This document shows, one piece after another, positions 1-7,252 of a stretch of DNA of 64,000 nucleotides (positions within the stretch are counted from its first letter, which is position 1; each line of letters starts with the position of its first letter). The notes beneath the pieces were generated by a model that ran no database searches, was not told the DNA's origin, and was given only the letters and a program-made list of their open reading frames with translations. The stretch is from assembly GCF_002979755.1 (NCBI RefSeq), contig NZ_PCPP01000003.1, positions 248,001-312,000 on the forward strand. The letters run 5' to 3'. Both the position numbers and the translations under genes were made by a program. Source of the stretch: Chryseobacterium culicis. Lineage in GTDB: Bacteria; Bacteroidota; Bacteroidia; Flavobacteriales; Weeksellaceae.

Positions 1-1
1 T

Positions 2-334
2 AATATTTTCCCTACCAGCCAGATAGGTGCTGTTACCATTTCGGAATATCATGATCTTGCCCTTCCAAAAGAGGAAGTGAAAAAATTCATCCTTGCCCTT
101 TATCAATCGAAAGATGAAGAGAAAAAAGTAAAAGAAAAAAAGAGCCAGAAAGGATATACAGAATATCTGTATGAACACTTTGATGAAAAGGAAAAGCTTT
201 TCTGGATCACCAAAGCTTTTCAAAAAGACAAAAACTTATATTTAGTTTCCATCAACTGTGGCCAGAAATTCTGGAACGGAAACTATATGACCCTATTCAA
301 TGAGACTTTTAACAGTTTTAAAATAAAGAAATAA
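2..334 (+). CDS. Hypothetical protein, 3' portion (5' end outside window)
   Basis: The frame is open from base 2 to the stop at 332-334 with no stop codon upstream, so this is the C-terminal part (about 110 residues) of a longer protein. The GTG at 77 could be read as a start but lies inside the continuous frame. The visible part is charged (a KDEEKKVKEKK stretch) and ends with aromatic-rich segments such as LFWITKAF and CGQKFWNGNYM, suggesting a small alpha/beta fold. I do not recognise the family with certainty. It ends 9 bp before gcvT and is probably cotranscribed with it. Confidence 0.7.
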   Translation, partial: NIFPTSQIGAVTISEYHDLALPKEEVKKFILALYQSKDEEKKVKEKKSQKGYTEYLYEHFDEKEKLFWITKAFQKDKNLYLVSINCGQKFWNGNYMTLFNETFNSFKIKK

Positions 335-343
335 AAATTAAAT

Positions 344-1420
344 ATGAAGAAAACAGCCTTGTACGACAAACATGTTTCTTTGGGAGCTAAGATCGTACCT
401 TTCGCAGGTTTTGAAATGCCTGTTCAATATTCAGGGGTTACAGAAGAGCACTTTGCAGTAAGAGAAAAAGCAGGATTATTTGATGTTTCCCACATGGGAC
501 AGTTTTTCATCGAAGGGCCAGGATCAAAAGATCTTTTACAGTTTGTAACTACCAATAATGTAGATGCACTAGAAAACGGAAAAGCTCAGTATTCTTGTCT
601 TCCTAACGAAAACGGCGGAATTGTAGATGACCTTATCGTTTACAAAATGGAAGATGACAAATATTTTGTGGTAGTTAATGCATCTAACATCGACAAAGAC
701 TGGAATCATATTTCAAAATACAATACTTTCGGGGCTAAAATGACCAATGCTTCTGATGAAATGTCTTTATTAGCAGTTCAGGGACCTAAAGCTACTGAAA
801 TCCTTCAGAAACTTACCGAAGTAAATCTTTCAGAAATTCCTTACTATCATTTCACAGTAGGAAGTGTTGCAGGAGAAAATAATGTGATCATTTCAAACAC
901 AGGATACACAGGAAGCGGTGGCTTTGAGATTTATTTCAATAACGAAAGTGCTGAAAAACTTTGGGATGCTGTAATGGAAGCAGGTAAAGAAGAAGGAATA
1001 ATTCCTTGTGGATTAGCTTCCAGAGATACTTTAAGACTTGAAAAAGGATTCTGTCTTTACGGAAATGATATCGATGATACCACATCTCCTATTGAAGCTG
1101 GTTTAGGATGGATCACTAAGTTTGATAAAGACTTCGTTTCTAAAGATGTTTTCGCAAAACAGAAAGAAGAAGGTGTTACAAGAAAATTAGTTGGTTTTGA
1201 ACTTACAGATAAAGGAGTTCCAAGACATGATTATCCTGTAGTAGATGCTGAAGGGAATGTAATCGGGAAAGTAACTTCCGGAACACAGTCTCCAATGAAG
1301 AAAGTTGGTTTAGGTCTTGCTTATGTAGACAAACCTCATTTCAAATTAGGTTCTGAGATCTTCATTCAGGTAAGAAATAAAAATATTCCTGCAAAAGTGG
1401 TGAAAGCTCCTTTTGTATAA
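344..1420 (+). CDS. gcvT: Aminomethyltransferase (glycine cleavage T protein)
   Basis: GcvT transfers the aminomethyl carbon from the lipoylated H protein to tetrahydrofolate, releasing ammonia, in the cytoplasmic glycine cleavage system. At 358 residues it has normal family length. The N-terminus carries the conserved AGFEMPVQY and [10 protein letters not shown] blocks (about 21-53), and [10 protein letters not shown] (91-100) holds the conserved Asp that contacts folate. [17 protein letters not shown] near the C-terminus is typical of the OB-like domain. The other glycine cleavage genes are not adjacent. The gene is closed by a strong hairpin terminator just downstream. Confidence 0.97.
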   Translation: MKKTALYDKHVSLGAKIVPFAGFEMPVQYSGVTEEHFAVREKAGLFDVSHMGQFFIEGPGSKDLLQFVTTNNVDALENGKAQYSCLPNENGGIVDDLIVYKMEDDKYFVVVNASNIDKDWNHISKYNTFGAKMTNASDEMSLLAVQGPKATEILQKLTEVNLSEIPYYHFTVGSVAGENNVIISNTGYTGSGGFEIYFNNESAEKLWDAVMEAGKEEGIIPCGLASRDTLRLEKGFCLYGNDIDDTTSPIEAGLGWITKFDKDFVSKDVFAKQKEEGVTRKLVGFELTDKGVPRHDYPVVDAEGNVIGKVTSGTQSPMKKVGLGLAYVDKPHFKLGSEIFIQVRNKNIPAKVVKAPFV

Positions 1421-1442
1421 TTGGACAAAAATATTAAAAGAG

Positions 1443-1475
1443 AAGAGGCTGTGATTTGCTCACAGCCTCTTTTTT
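1443..1475 (+). terminator. Rho-independent terminator of gcvT
   Basis: A perfect 12-bp stem (1443-1454 with 1460-1471; AAGAGGCTGTGA arm), 5-nt loop and a following T-run to 1475. Confidence 0.93.
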
Positions 1476-1477
1476 GT

Positions 1478-1666
1478 TTAAAGACAGATACAGCAGATTT
1501 TTCTATCAGGAGAGCATACATCACCTACTCCGGGTGTATTGGAAATCACTCCGCCTGCATTCCCACATAATCTATTACAGTTAACCGGAAGAGTATTACC
1601 TCCAGCATTAATTTTTTTTAAAGCTAATCTATTAAGACTCTTTGTTTTTGAAAAGTTGTTTATCAT
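1478..1666 (-). CDS. Bacteriocin-like small peptide with double-glycine leader
   Basis: A 62-residue peptide. The N-terminal third (KSLNRLALKKINAGG) has the pattern of a double-glycine leader: an amphipathic stretch ending in GG at 22-23. The remainder is rich in Cys (NCNRLCG, DVCS, CCICL) and Gly/Pro, with six cysteines, and ends in CCICL. Such peptides are usually annotated bacteriocin-like in Chryseobacterium and are substrates of peptidase-containing ABC exporters, but no exporter or modifying enzyme is nearby. The start at 1666 is the only ATG giving the full leader. It is related in style, not sequence, to the peptide at 6895-7074. Function is inferred. Confidence 0.65.
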   Translation of the reverse strand: MINNFSKTKSLNRLALKKINAGGNTLPVNCNRLCGNAGGVISNTPGVGDVCSPDRKICCICL

Positions 1667-1744
1667 GATTTATTTTTTAGTGATCATAAAGTTAAGTATT
1701 TAATAATTAACTCATTGAAATAAATCACAAATTATAGATAAAAT

Positions 1745-2086
1745 TTATTTTGGAACATGTTGAAAGCAATAGTCATTACCAATGCTGGTATAATGCTTAC
1801 ATCTGGTTCTTTTTTTGGTTGTTCCCAAGCATTGATTTCCTTTATTGATACCACTTACTTTTTTAGGGCTGGAAACCAATCCATATCCTGATGTTTGACC
1901 AGGATTACAGAGCTTACAAGGTTGAAGTCCAAGTTCCAGAGCTTTATTTACAGACAGGCTGGAAGAAACATTTTTCACCATTCTGCATGATGATGTATGA
2001 AACTTTGTACCCGAAGGAGTTCTGTAAACCGTCTGTCCTTTTACACTGACGGCAAGACAAAGCAATATGGAAATCAGATATTTCAT
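1745..2086 (-). CDS. Secreted small Cys-rich protein, DUF5763-like
   Basis: A 113-residue protein with a signal peptide (about residues 1-17, ending VKGQ), so likely periplasmic or extracellular. Two small cysteine modules are visible: an N-terminal one (VYRTPSGTKFHTSSCR to LQPCKLCNP), resembling the Ada-type metal-binding repeats found in small secreted proteins, and a C-terminal one (QCLGTTKKRTRCKHYT to YCFQH) with the Cys/His spacing of DUF5763. Both probably bind zinc. It overlaps the upstream ArsC-like gene by 4 bp (ATGA), so the two are likely translationally coupled. The role is unknown. Confidence 0.75.
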   Translation of the reverse strand: MKYLISILLCLAVSVKGQTVYRTPSGTKFHTSSCRMVKNVSSSLSVNKALELGLQPCKLCNPGQTSGYGLVSSPKKVSGINKGNQCLGTTKKRTRCKHYTSIGNDYCFQHVPK

Positions 2087-2439
2087 TCATGTACACCAAA
2101 GAATTTCTGCAGTTCTTCTACATTTTTCTTATCATTTCCTACGAAAATCTCCTTATCTGTGATAAAGACAGGTCTTTTCAAAAAGGTATAATGATCCAGA
2201 AGCAATTCTTTAAAGTCTTTTTCTGTCAAAGATTTTACATCCAAACCTCTCAATTTGATCTGAGTAGATTTTTTGCTGAATAAAGCTTCGTATGATTTTG
2301 TTTTTTTATGCATTTCCGCCAATTCTTCTTTCGTGATCGGCTCTTTTTTAATTTCGCGAAGCTCCCACTCTGTAAGGTCAAATTGCGCTAAAATTTTTCT
2401 GCAGGTATCACATGTGTTGAGATAAAATACTTTCTTCAT
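2083..2439 (-). CDS. ArsC/Spx-family thioredoxin-fold protein
   Basis: 118 residues, the size of ArsC/Spx/YffB proteins. It starts MKKVFYLNTCDTC, placing a redox CxxC at 10-13 at the end of the first beta strand, and has the family RPVFITDKEIFVG segment (about 89-101), corresponding to the region that supplies the arsenate-binding arginine in ArsC. Flavobacteria carry such genes outside ars operons, so a general thiol-dependent reductase role is as likely as arsenate reduction. It overlaps the downstream secreted protein gene by 4 bp. Confidence 0.8.
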   Translation of the reverse strand: MKKVFYLNTCDTCRKILAQFDLTEWELREIKKEPITKEELAEMHKKTKSYEALFSKKSTQIKLRGLDVKSLTEKDFKELLLDHYTFLKRPVFITDKEIFVGNDKKNVEELQKFFGVHE

Positions 2440-2559
2440 TACGGTTTCTAAATCTGTTATTGTTAAAATTCTCTTTCATTGAAAGTTTCGTCTTTCAAAA
2501 GTAGGATTTAATCTAAAACTTTGGAAATTATTAAATAACTTTATTCAAATTTTATAAAG

Positions 2560-3027
2560 ATGCAGAACAAGCCTATTACTTTTCAGTTTATTTCGGAGCC
2601 TTCAGATGTTAATTACGGAGGAAATGTACATGGAGGAAGTGTTATGAAATGGATTGACCAGGCCGGTTATGCATGTGCGACCACCTGGAGTGGGAATTAT
2701 TCTGTCACCGTGTATGTGGGCGGAATCCGTTTTTATGATCCTATTAAAATCGGTGAAGTGGTAAAAGTTGATGCCCAGGTAATTTATACCGGAACTTCAA
2801 GCATGCATATTGCCATTAATGTCTTTTCAAGAAACCTGAAGCAGCCGAACTTTGAGAAAAAAACACATTGTATCATTGTTTTTGTTGCCGTAGACGAAAA
2901 TGGAAAAAAACTACCTGTCCCGAAATGGATCCCAACAACCGAAGAGGAAAAACAGCAGGAAATATATGCCAAACGCCTGATGGAACTGAGAACACAGATT
3001 GAAGATGAGATGAAACCTTTTCTGTAG
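2560..3027 (+). CDS. Acyl-CoA thioesterase (hotdog fold)
   Basis: 155 residues with a single hotdog domain. The NYGGNVHGGSVMKWIDQAG segment (18-36) is the family active-site helix: HGG at 24-26 and Asp33 as catalytic acid. VGGIRFYDPIKIGEVV follows as the conserved beta hairpin. This matches YciA/BACH-type enzymes that hydrolyse acyl-CoA to free acid and CoA in the cytoplasm; chain-length preference cannot be read. It is monocistronic and followed by 250 bp carrying degenerate repeats and then the fluoride riboswitch. Confidence 0.9.
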   Translation: MQNKPITFQFISEPSDVNYGGNVHGGSVMKWIDQAGYACATTWSGNYSVTVYVGGIRFYDPIKIGEVVKVDAQVIYTGTSSMHIAINVFSRNLKQPNFEKKTHCIIVFVAVDENGKKLPVPKWIPTTEEEKQQEIYAKRLMELRTQIEDEMKPFL

Positions 3028-3059
3028 ATGAGATTTGGGATGCAGGATAAAAGGGTTTA

Positions 3060-3134
3060 AGGTTTAGAGTTTATGATTGTTGGTAATCCGTAACTAGCAA
3101 CAAAAGCAACCAGCAACCCAAACAACCTGCAACA
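3060..3134. repeat. Dispersed degenerate repeat (AACCTGCAAC type)
   Basis: Low-complexity intergenic DNA of the form gtaactagcaacaaaagcaaccagcaaccc, preceded by a gggtttaaggtttagagttt-like stretch. The same vocabulary recurs near 4586-4656 (opposite strand), 15630-15720, 20990-21290, 36897-36937 and 41701-41750. No coding capacity is evident. Confidence 0.55.
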
Positions 3135-3143
3135 AAGAATTTC

Positions 3144-3175
3144 TTTTGAAAAACAGATTCTTCTTTTTATATTTG
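3144..3175 (+). promoter_or_regulatory. Bacteroidota-type promoter for the fluoride-responsive CLC gene
   Basis: TTTTG at 3144-3148 and TATATTTG at 3168-3175 separated by 19 bp match the Bacteroidota -33/-7 consensus. The expected start site, about 3181-3184, falls exactly at the 5' end of the riboswitch aptamer. Confidence 0.75.
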
Positions 3176-3183
3176 CATGAACA

Positions 3184-3270
3184 AAAGGAAATGGTGTTCT
3201 TCCTTACCCAACCGCTTTACAAAAGCTGATGACGCCTGATTAAAAGATTATTAACAAATAACTAATCAGG
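3184..3270 (+). promoter_or_regulatory. Fluoride riboswitch (crcB motif) and expression platform
   Basis: The segment GGAAATGGTGTTCTTCC (3187-3203) followed by ACCCAACCGC, a GCTTT/AAAGC hairpin and GCTGATGACGCC (3225-3236) matches the crcB-motif layout: an ATGG start, P1 formed by GGTGT (3193-3197) with ACGCC (3232-3236), and a conserved GCTGATG. Downstream, CCTGATTA (3235-3242) is perfectly complementary to TAATCAGG (3263-3270), which contains the AGG just before the start codon at 3277. The two helices share the CC at 3235-3236 and should be mutually exclusive. I infer that fluoride binding stabilises P1, frees the ribosome binding region and turns translation on. Confidence 0.85.
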
Positions 3271-3276
3271 ATTATC

Positions 3277-4584
3277 ATGTCAAAAAACCAAAGAACATTA
3301 GGTAAAAAAGCAATTTTTCACACTCATTTTTTCTTCAGAAAGTTTCCGGCTCTGCCTTATATTTTAAAATGGCTGTGCATCAGTACAATTATTGGAGCTT
3401 TAGTGGGAACAGCTTCTGCAGGGTTTCTTCAATCCTTAGAATGGGCAACGAACTTCAGGGAAAATCATCTGTGGCTGATTGCTTTGCTGCCAGCAGCGGG
3501 ATTCCTGATTGGACTTCTCTATTATTATTTCGGGAAAGATGTGGAGGCTGGAAACAATCTGCTCATTGATACCATCCATGAACCGAAGGGAATTATTCCG
3601 TTTAAGATGGCGCCTTTTGTTTATCTCGGAACTATTGTCACCCATTTCTTCGGAGGCTCTGCAGGCCGTGAAGGAACGGCACTTCAAATGGCAGGTGCTA
3701 TCGCGGATCAGCTTACCAGACCTTTTAAGTTGGACAGAAATGAAAGAAAAATATTAATTATTGCAGCTATTGCAGCCGGATTTGGCTCTGTATTCGGAAC
3801 TCCACTGGCAGGTGCCGTTTTTGGACTTGAGGTTTTTCTAATCGGAAGAATTCGTTACAATGCTATCTTTCCTGCCTTTGTTTCTGCAATTCTGGCCGAC
3901 TGGGCTACCAATCTCTGGAATGTAAAGCATACCCATTATCATATTGATTTTATTCCAAAGCTTGAGTTTTTACCAGTTCTCTATAGTATTCTGGCAGGAA
4001 TAGCTTTCGGAATATGTGCCGCAGCTTTCAGCAAAATGATCCACTGGATGAGCTCCGTTTTCAAATCAAAAATCAAATATCCTCCGTTTCGCCCTGTTGT
4101 GGGAGGAATTATTATTGCGCTTGCTGTTTTTGCGATGGGCACAACCCGTTATATAGGATTGGGAGTTCCTGTGATTGTTGAGTCATTTGAAAAACAGCTT
4201 CCTTTCTATGATTTTGCTTTAAAAATGGTTCTTACCATTGTGACATTATCCGCCGGATTTAAAGGTGGAGAAGTAACTCCCCTGTTCTTTATTGGCGCTA
4301 CTTTAGGAAGTGCTTTATCTCTTTTTATTCCGCTTCCGTTCGGATTATTGGCAGGAATGGGCTTTGTAGCGGTATTTGCCGGAGCTACCAATACTCCTTT
4401 AGCGTGTATGCTGATGGGAATTGAATTATTCGGAGCTGAATGTGGCGTCTATGTAGCTATTGCCTGTGTTGTTTCTTATCTTCTTTCCGGTCACAACAGT
4501 ATTTATACGAAACAGAAAATCGGAGAAGCAAAAAACAGACGATTTGAAAGTCAGCAGGATAAATCTATTTCGGATTTTTTATAA
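3277..4584 (+). CDS. CLC-family transporter, probable fluoride/proton antiporter (CLC-F)
   Basis: 435 residues with about ten hydrophobic helices, a CLC-family inner-membrane protein without CBS domains. Instead of canonical GxEGP it has GREGT (130-134), and GGEVTPLF (330-337) stands where chloride CLCs have a GxFxP loop. The usual GSGIP motif is replaced by AGNNLL (91-96). GREGT and the V-T-P pair are features described for the CLC-F clade, which exports toxic fluoride in exchange for protons; the gating glutamate is E132. The fluoride riboswitch directly upstream strongly supports fluoride as substrate. The start at 3277 is set by the riboswitch-linked AGG. Confidence 0.9.
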   Translation: MSKNQRTLGKKAIFHTHFFFRKFPALPYILKWLCISTIIGALVGTASAGFLQSLEWATNFRENHLWLIALLPAAGFLIGLLYYYFGKDVEAGNNLLIDTIHEPKGIIPFKMAPFVYLGTIVTHFFGGSAGREGTALQMAGAIADQLTRPFKLDRNERKILIIAAIAAGFGSVFGTPLAGAVFGLEVFLIGRIRYNAIFPAFVSAILADWATNLWNVKHTHYHIDFIPKLEFLPVLYSILAGIAFGICAAAFSKMIHWMSSVFKSKIKYPPFRPVVGGIIIALAVFAMGTTRYIGLGVPVIVESFEKQLPFYDFALKMVLTIVTLSAGFKGGEVTPLFFIGATLGSALSLFIPLPFGLLAGMGFVAVFAGATNTPLACMLMGIELFGAECGVYVAIACVVSYLLSGHNSIYTKQKIGEAKNRRFESQQDKSISDFL

Positions 4585-4779
4585 GTTGTCTTTTAGTTGC
4601 TGGTTATTTTTTGTTTCTAGTTTCTAGTTGTTTTTGTTGATAGTTACTGGTTACCTACAAATTTAAACCCTCGAATCCCGTATCTCAAAACACAAACCCA
4701 GCTACGCTCAAGCCCTCCCACTCTCAAACTCACTAACATCTCCTTCTCCATTTCCAACTATAATTCGTAATTTTACCCC

Positions 4780-5655
4780 ATGTTCGATTACAGATTAAAA
4801 GTTTTCCATACGGTAGCTTCCCGATTAAGTTTCACGAAAGCTTCAGAAGAGCTTCACATTTCCCAGCCCGCTGTTACCAAACATATTAAAGAGATTGAAA
4901 CTCAGATAGGCGCCAAGTTATTTGACCGTAAAGGAACTTCTATTCAGCTGACTCAAAGCGGGAAAATCCTGTTTGAACATGCAGAGAAGATCAGAAATAT
5001 CTACCGTGATATGGAGTTTGAGATCAGCCAAATCAATCAACAGCATAAAGGAAAACTGATTATTGGAGCCAGTACAACCGTTGCACAGTATATTTTACCT
5101 GAAATTTTGGCCAAATTCAATTCTTATTATAAAGATATCAAGATTGAACTTCTTACGGGAAATACAGAAACGATCTCCCAACTTTTAAAAGAAGAAAAAA
5201 TTGATCTGGGTATTATTGAAGGCGAATCTCAGTCTTCTTACTTTGAATACAAGACTTTTAAGCCTGATGAAATTGTTTTGGCAGCAAAATCCGACCACGC
5301 TCTGGCCCATAAAACTTTAAATTTAAAAGATCTCTATCAGCTGGATCTGATTTTCAGGGAACAAGGTTCAGGTACTCTTGAGTTTATACACAACAGACTC
5401 AAAGAAAAGGAAATCAATATCCATGAACTGAATACCGTTATGCAGTTGGGAAGCAGTGAAAGTATTAAAAATTATCTTCTCCACTCAGAATGTATGGCAT
5501 TTCTTTCTATCAGCACCATACTGAATGAGCTGAAAAACAATATTCTGACGGTTATTGATATTAAAAACTTCAGTATTGAAAGGGATTTTCATTTTATCCT
5601 TCCTAAAGGCGAGCAATCTGAACTGATCAGCCTTTTCCTAAGATTTGCAGAGTAA
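4780..5655 (+). CDS. LysR-family transcriptional regulator
   Basis: 291 residues, standard LysR size. The N-terminal winged helix (about 1-60) reads LSFTKASEELHISQPAVTKHIK, the textbook LysR recognition helix, followed by LFDRKGTSIQLTQSG. The rest is a periplasmic-binding-protein-like effector domain (about 90-290). It lies 222 bp upstream of a YeiH-type transporter on the same strand. In many bacteria LysR regulators (YeiE, Cbl-like) are linked to yeiH and related to sulphur metabolism, so it probably controls that gene. The effector cannot be deduced. Confidence 0.92.
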   Translation: MFDYRLKVFHTVASRLSFTKASEELHISQPAVTKHIKEIETQIGAKLFDRKGTSIQLTQSGKILFEHAEKIRNIYRDMEFEISQINQQHKGKLIIGASTTVAQYILPEILAKFNSYYKDIKIELLTGNTETISQLLKEEKIDLGIIEGESQSSYFEYKTFKPDEIVLAAKSDHALAHKTLNLKDLYQLDLIFREQGSGTLEFIHNRLKEKEINIHELNTVMQLGSSESIKNYLLHSECMAFLSISTILNELKNNILTVIDIKNFSIERDFHFILPKGEQSELISLFLRFAE

Positions 5656-5733
5656 ATCATTTGTATAATGTACAAAGTATTCATGTAAAAAGTATTAATA
5701 ATTTGCCAGCTACTATAGGTGCTTATCTGAAAT

Positions 5734-5782
5734 ACTTTTTACTTTTTACTTTTTACTTTTTACTTTTTACTTTTTACTTTTT
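5734..5782. repeat. Heptanucleotide tandem repeat (ACTTTTT)x7
   Basis: Seven perfect head-to-tail copies of ACTTTTT lie between the LysR gene and the YeiH-like gene, about 95 bp upstream of the latter's start. A run of this kind is prone to slipped-strand length change. It is intergenic, so any effect would be on transcription rather than reading frame. Confidence 0.9.
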
Positions 5783-5877
5783 TAATTATAACTTTTGGTT
5801 ATCCATTATAACAAAATACGATTTACTTTGTAATACTAAATTCCGGAATTTTGATGCAGATTTTAAAAGTTCGCATT

Positions 5878-6813
5878 ATGAAAGATTTCATTCAAAATGA
5901 AATGACACGGAAAGTATTTTTTATTGTTTTAGCAGTAGTATGTCTTACTCCGCTTATCTCTTCTCCTATAGCTCTTGTATTGGGATTTGGTCTGGCTGTT
6001 TTTATCGGAAATCCTTTTGAAAAACATCTTCATCATTATATTCATTTGCTATTACAGATATCAATTGTAGGTTTAGGATTCGGACTGAAGCTGGACGAAG
6101 CGCTTCACGCCGGAAAAACAGGTTTACTCTTAACAGTTGTAAGTATTGTTACAGTAATGGTTTTGGGATATTTTCTGGGAAAAGTATTTAAACTGGAAAG
6201 GCCTTTATCTTATTTGCTCTCTGCAGGAACAGCTATTTGTGGCGGGAGTGCCATTGCAGCAGTATCTCCCATTATTAAGCCAAGTACAAAACAGATTTCC
6301 CTTGCGTTAGCTATTGTTTTCACGTTAAACTCTATTGCACTATTTGTCTATCCCGCCATAGGACATCTTCTGAATCTGTCACAAGAACAGTTTGGGCTTT
6401 GGTGTGCCGTAGGAATTCACGATACTAGTTCCGTAGTAGGTGCTGCCAGTAAATATGGTGATGAAGCATTAAAAATAGCAACTACTGTAAAACTGGCGCG
6501 TGCTTTATGGATCATCCCTGTTTCATTGATCACCATGTTCATTTTTAAAAGCAAAGATTCCAAAATAAAGATTCCCTGGTTTATCGGGTATTTTATTGTA
6601 GCGATTCTGTTGAACACCTATTTTCCTTTTCTGGATCGTTTCAGTGCTTCTATCACTGTTTTGGCAAAATCCGGGCTGAATCTGACTTTATTTTTCATTG
6701 GTTCCACCCTTTCTCTCCAAACGCTGAAGTCAATTGGATTAAAACCTTTAGCTATGGCAGTTATCCTGTGGATAACCATAAGTGTTGGTAGCCTTCTTTA
6801 TATTATCCATTAA
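5878..6813 (+). CDS. YeiH/UPF0324-family putative sulfate or anion exporter
   Basis: About 311 residues with some ten predicted membrane helices. Characteristic blocks include ISIVGLGFGLKLDEAL, SYLLSAGTAICGGSAIAA and WCAVGIHDTSSVVGAA, all typical of the UPF0324/PSE family. An in-frame ATG at 5851 would add nine residues (MMQILKVRI) before MKDFIQNEM; I prefer 5878 because family members begin close to the first helix. The substrate is not established. Linkage to an upstream LysR gene is a common arrangement. Confidence 0.85.
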   Translation: MKDFIQNEMTRKVFFIVLAVVCLTPLISSPIALVLGFGLAVFIGNPFEKHLHHYIHLLLQISIVGLGFGLKLDEALHAGKTGLLLTVVSIVTVMVLGYFLGKVFKLERPLSYLLSAGTAICGGSAIAAVSPIIKPSTKQISLALAIVFTLNSIALFVYPAIGHLLNLSQEQFGLWCAVGIHDTSSVVGAASKYGDEALKIATTVKLARALWIIPVSLITMFIFKSKDSKIKIPWFIGYFIVAILLNTYFPFLDRFSASITVLAKSGLNLTLFFIGSTLSLQTLKSIGLKPLAMAVILWITISVGSLLYIIH

Positions 6814-6818
6814 AAAGA

Positions 6819-6850
6819 GCAGCACCCTTTTGATATCAAAAGGGTGCTGC
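6819..6850 (-). terminator. 32-bp perfect palindrome between convergent genes, likely terminator
   Basis: A fully self-complementary 32-nt sequence (GCAGCACCCTTTTGAT arm). Read on the minus strand it is followed by TCTTTTTA, so it best serves the small peptide gene at 6895-7074; it may also stop transcripts from the YeiH-like gene. Confidence 0.8.
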
Positions 6851-6894
6851 ATATTAAATGTGGAAATGTTTATTTCTAATTGAAATAATTTTCT

Positions 6895-7074
6895 TTAGAT
6901 TGCGGCTTCACCACAAGTATATACCTGCGGGCAACCGATATACTGTACACAATACCAAGGTCCTGTTACAGATCCTGAGCAGCTGCATCCGCAAAGAGAT
7001 AAATCCGGATTACCGCTTATTCCTCCTGTAATATTTTTCAAGTCTTGTTTTCTCAGTTTTTTAGCGTTTTTCAT
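6895..7074 (-). CDS. Bacteriocin-like small peptide with double-glycine leader
   Basis: A 59-residue ORF on the minus strand. It begins MKNAKKLRKQDLKNITGG, a clear double-glycine leader (GG at 17-18, with the L..L/I spacing typical of leaders cut by peptidase-containing ABC transporters). The mature part would be 41 residues with Cys at 28, 30, 32, 42, 48 and 54 (CGCSC then YCVQYIGC and TCG). A palindromic terminator follows. No processing transporter or immunity gene is adjacent. It could be a bacteriocin, a signalling peptide or a lanthipeptide-like precursor; function is unproven. Confidence 0.72.
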   Translation of the reverse strand: MKNAKKLRKQDLKNITGGISGNPDLSLCGCSCSGSVTGPWYCVQYIGCPQVYTCGEAAI

Positions 7075-7252
7075 AATGTTCGTGAGATTTAGTTTTAATT
7101 AAATAATTTAGTTTTAGTTACCTTCCAAAGTTAAACAAATATTAAACACTCACAACAAAAAACAATATAAAAGTTAATAATTTATTGATTATAACTTAAT
7201 TATTGTATTCAAAATAAGGAATCTCCTATTTATTTTTTTTAAACAGTTTAAA

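Noticed and set aside
5661-5900. 79-codon frame across the ACTTTTT array
   Set aside because: It encodes the heptamer repeat (FYFLLFT units) and overlaps the YeiH-like gene start; not a plausible protein.
1478-7074. A complete bacteriocin cluster around the two GG peptides
   Set aside because: No C39-peptidase transporter, modifying enzyme or immunity gene lies between or near them; only the precursors are supported.
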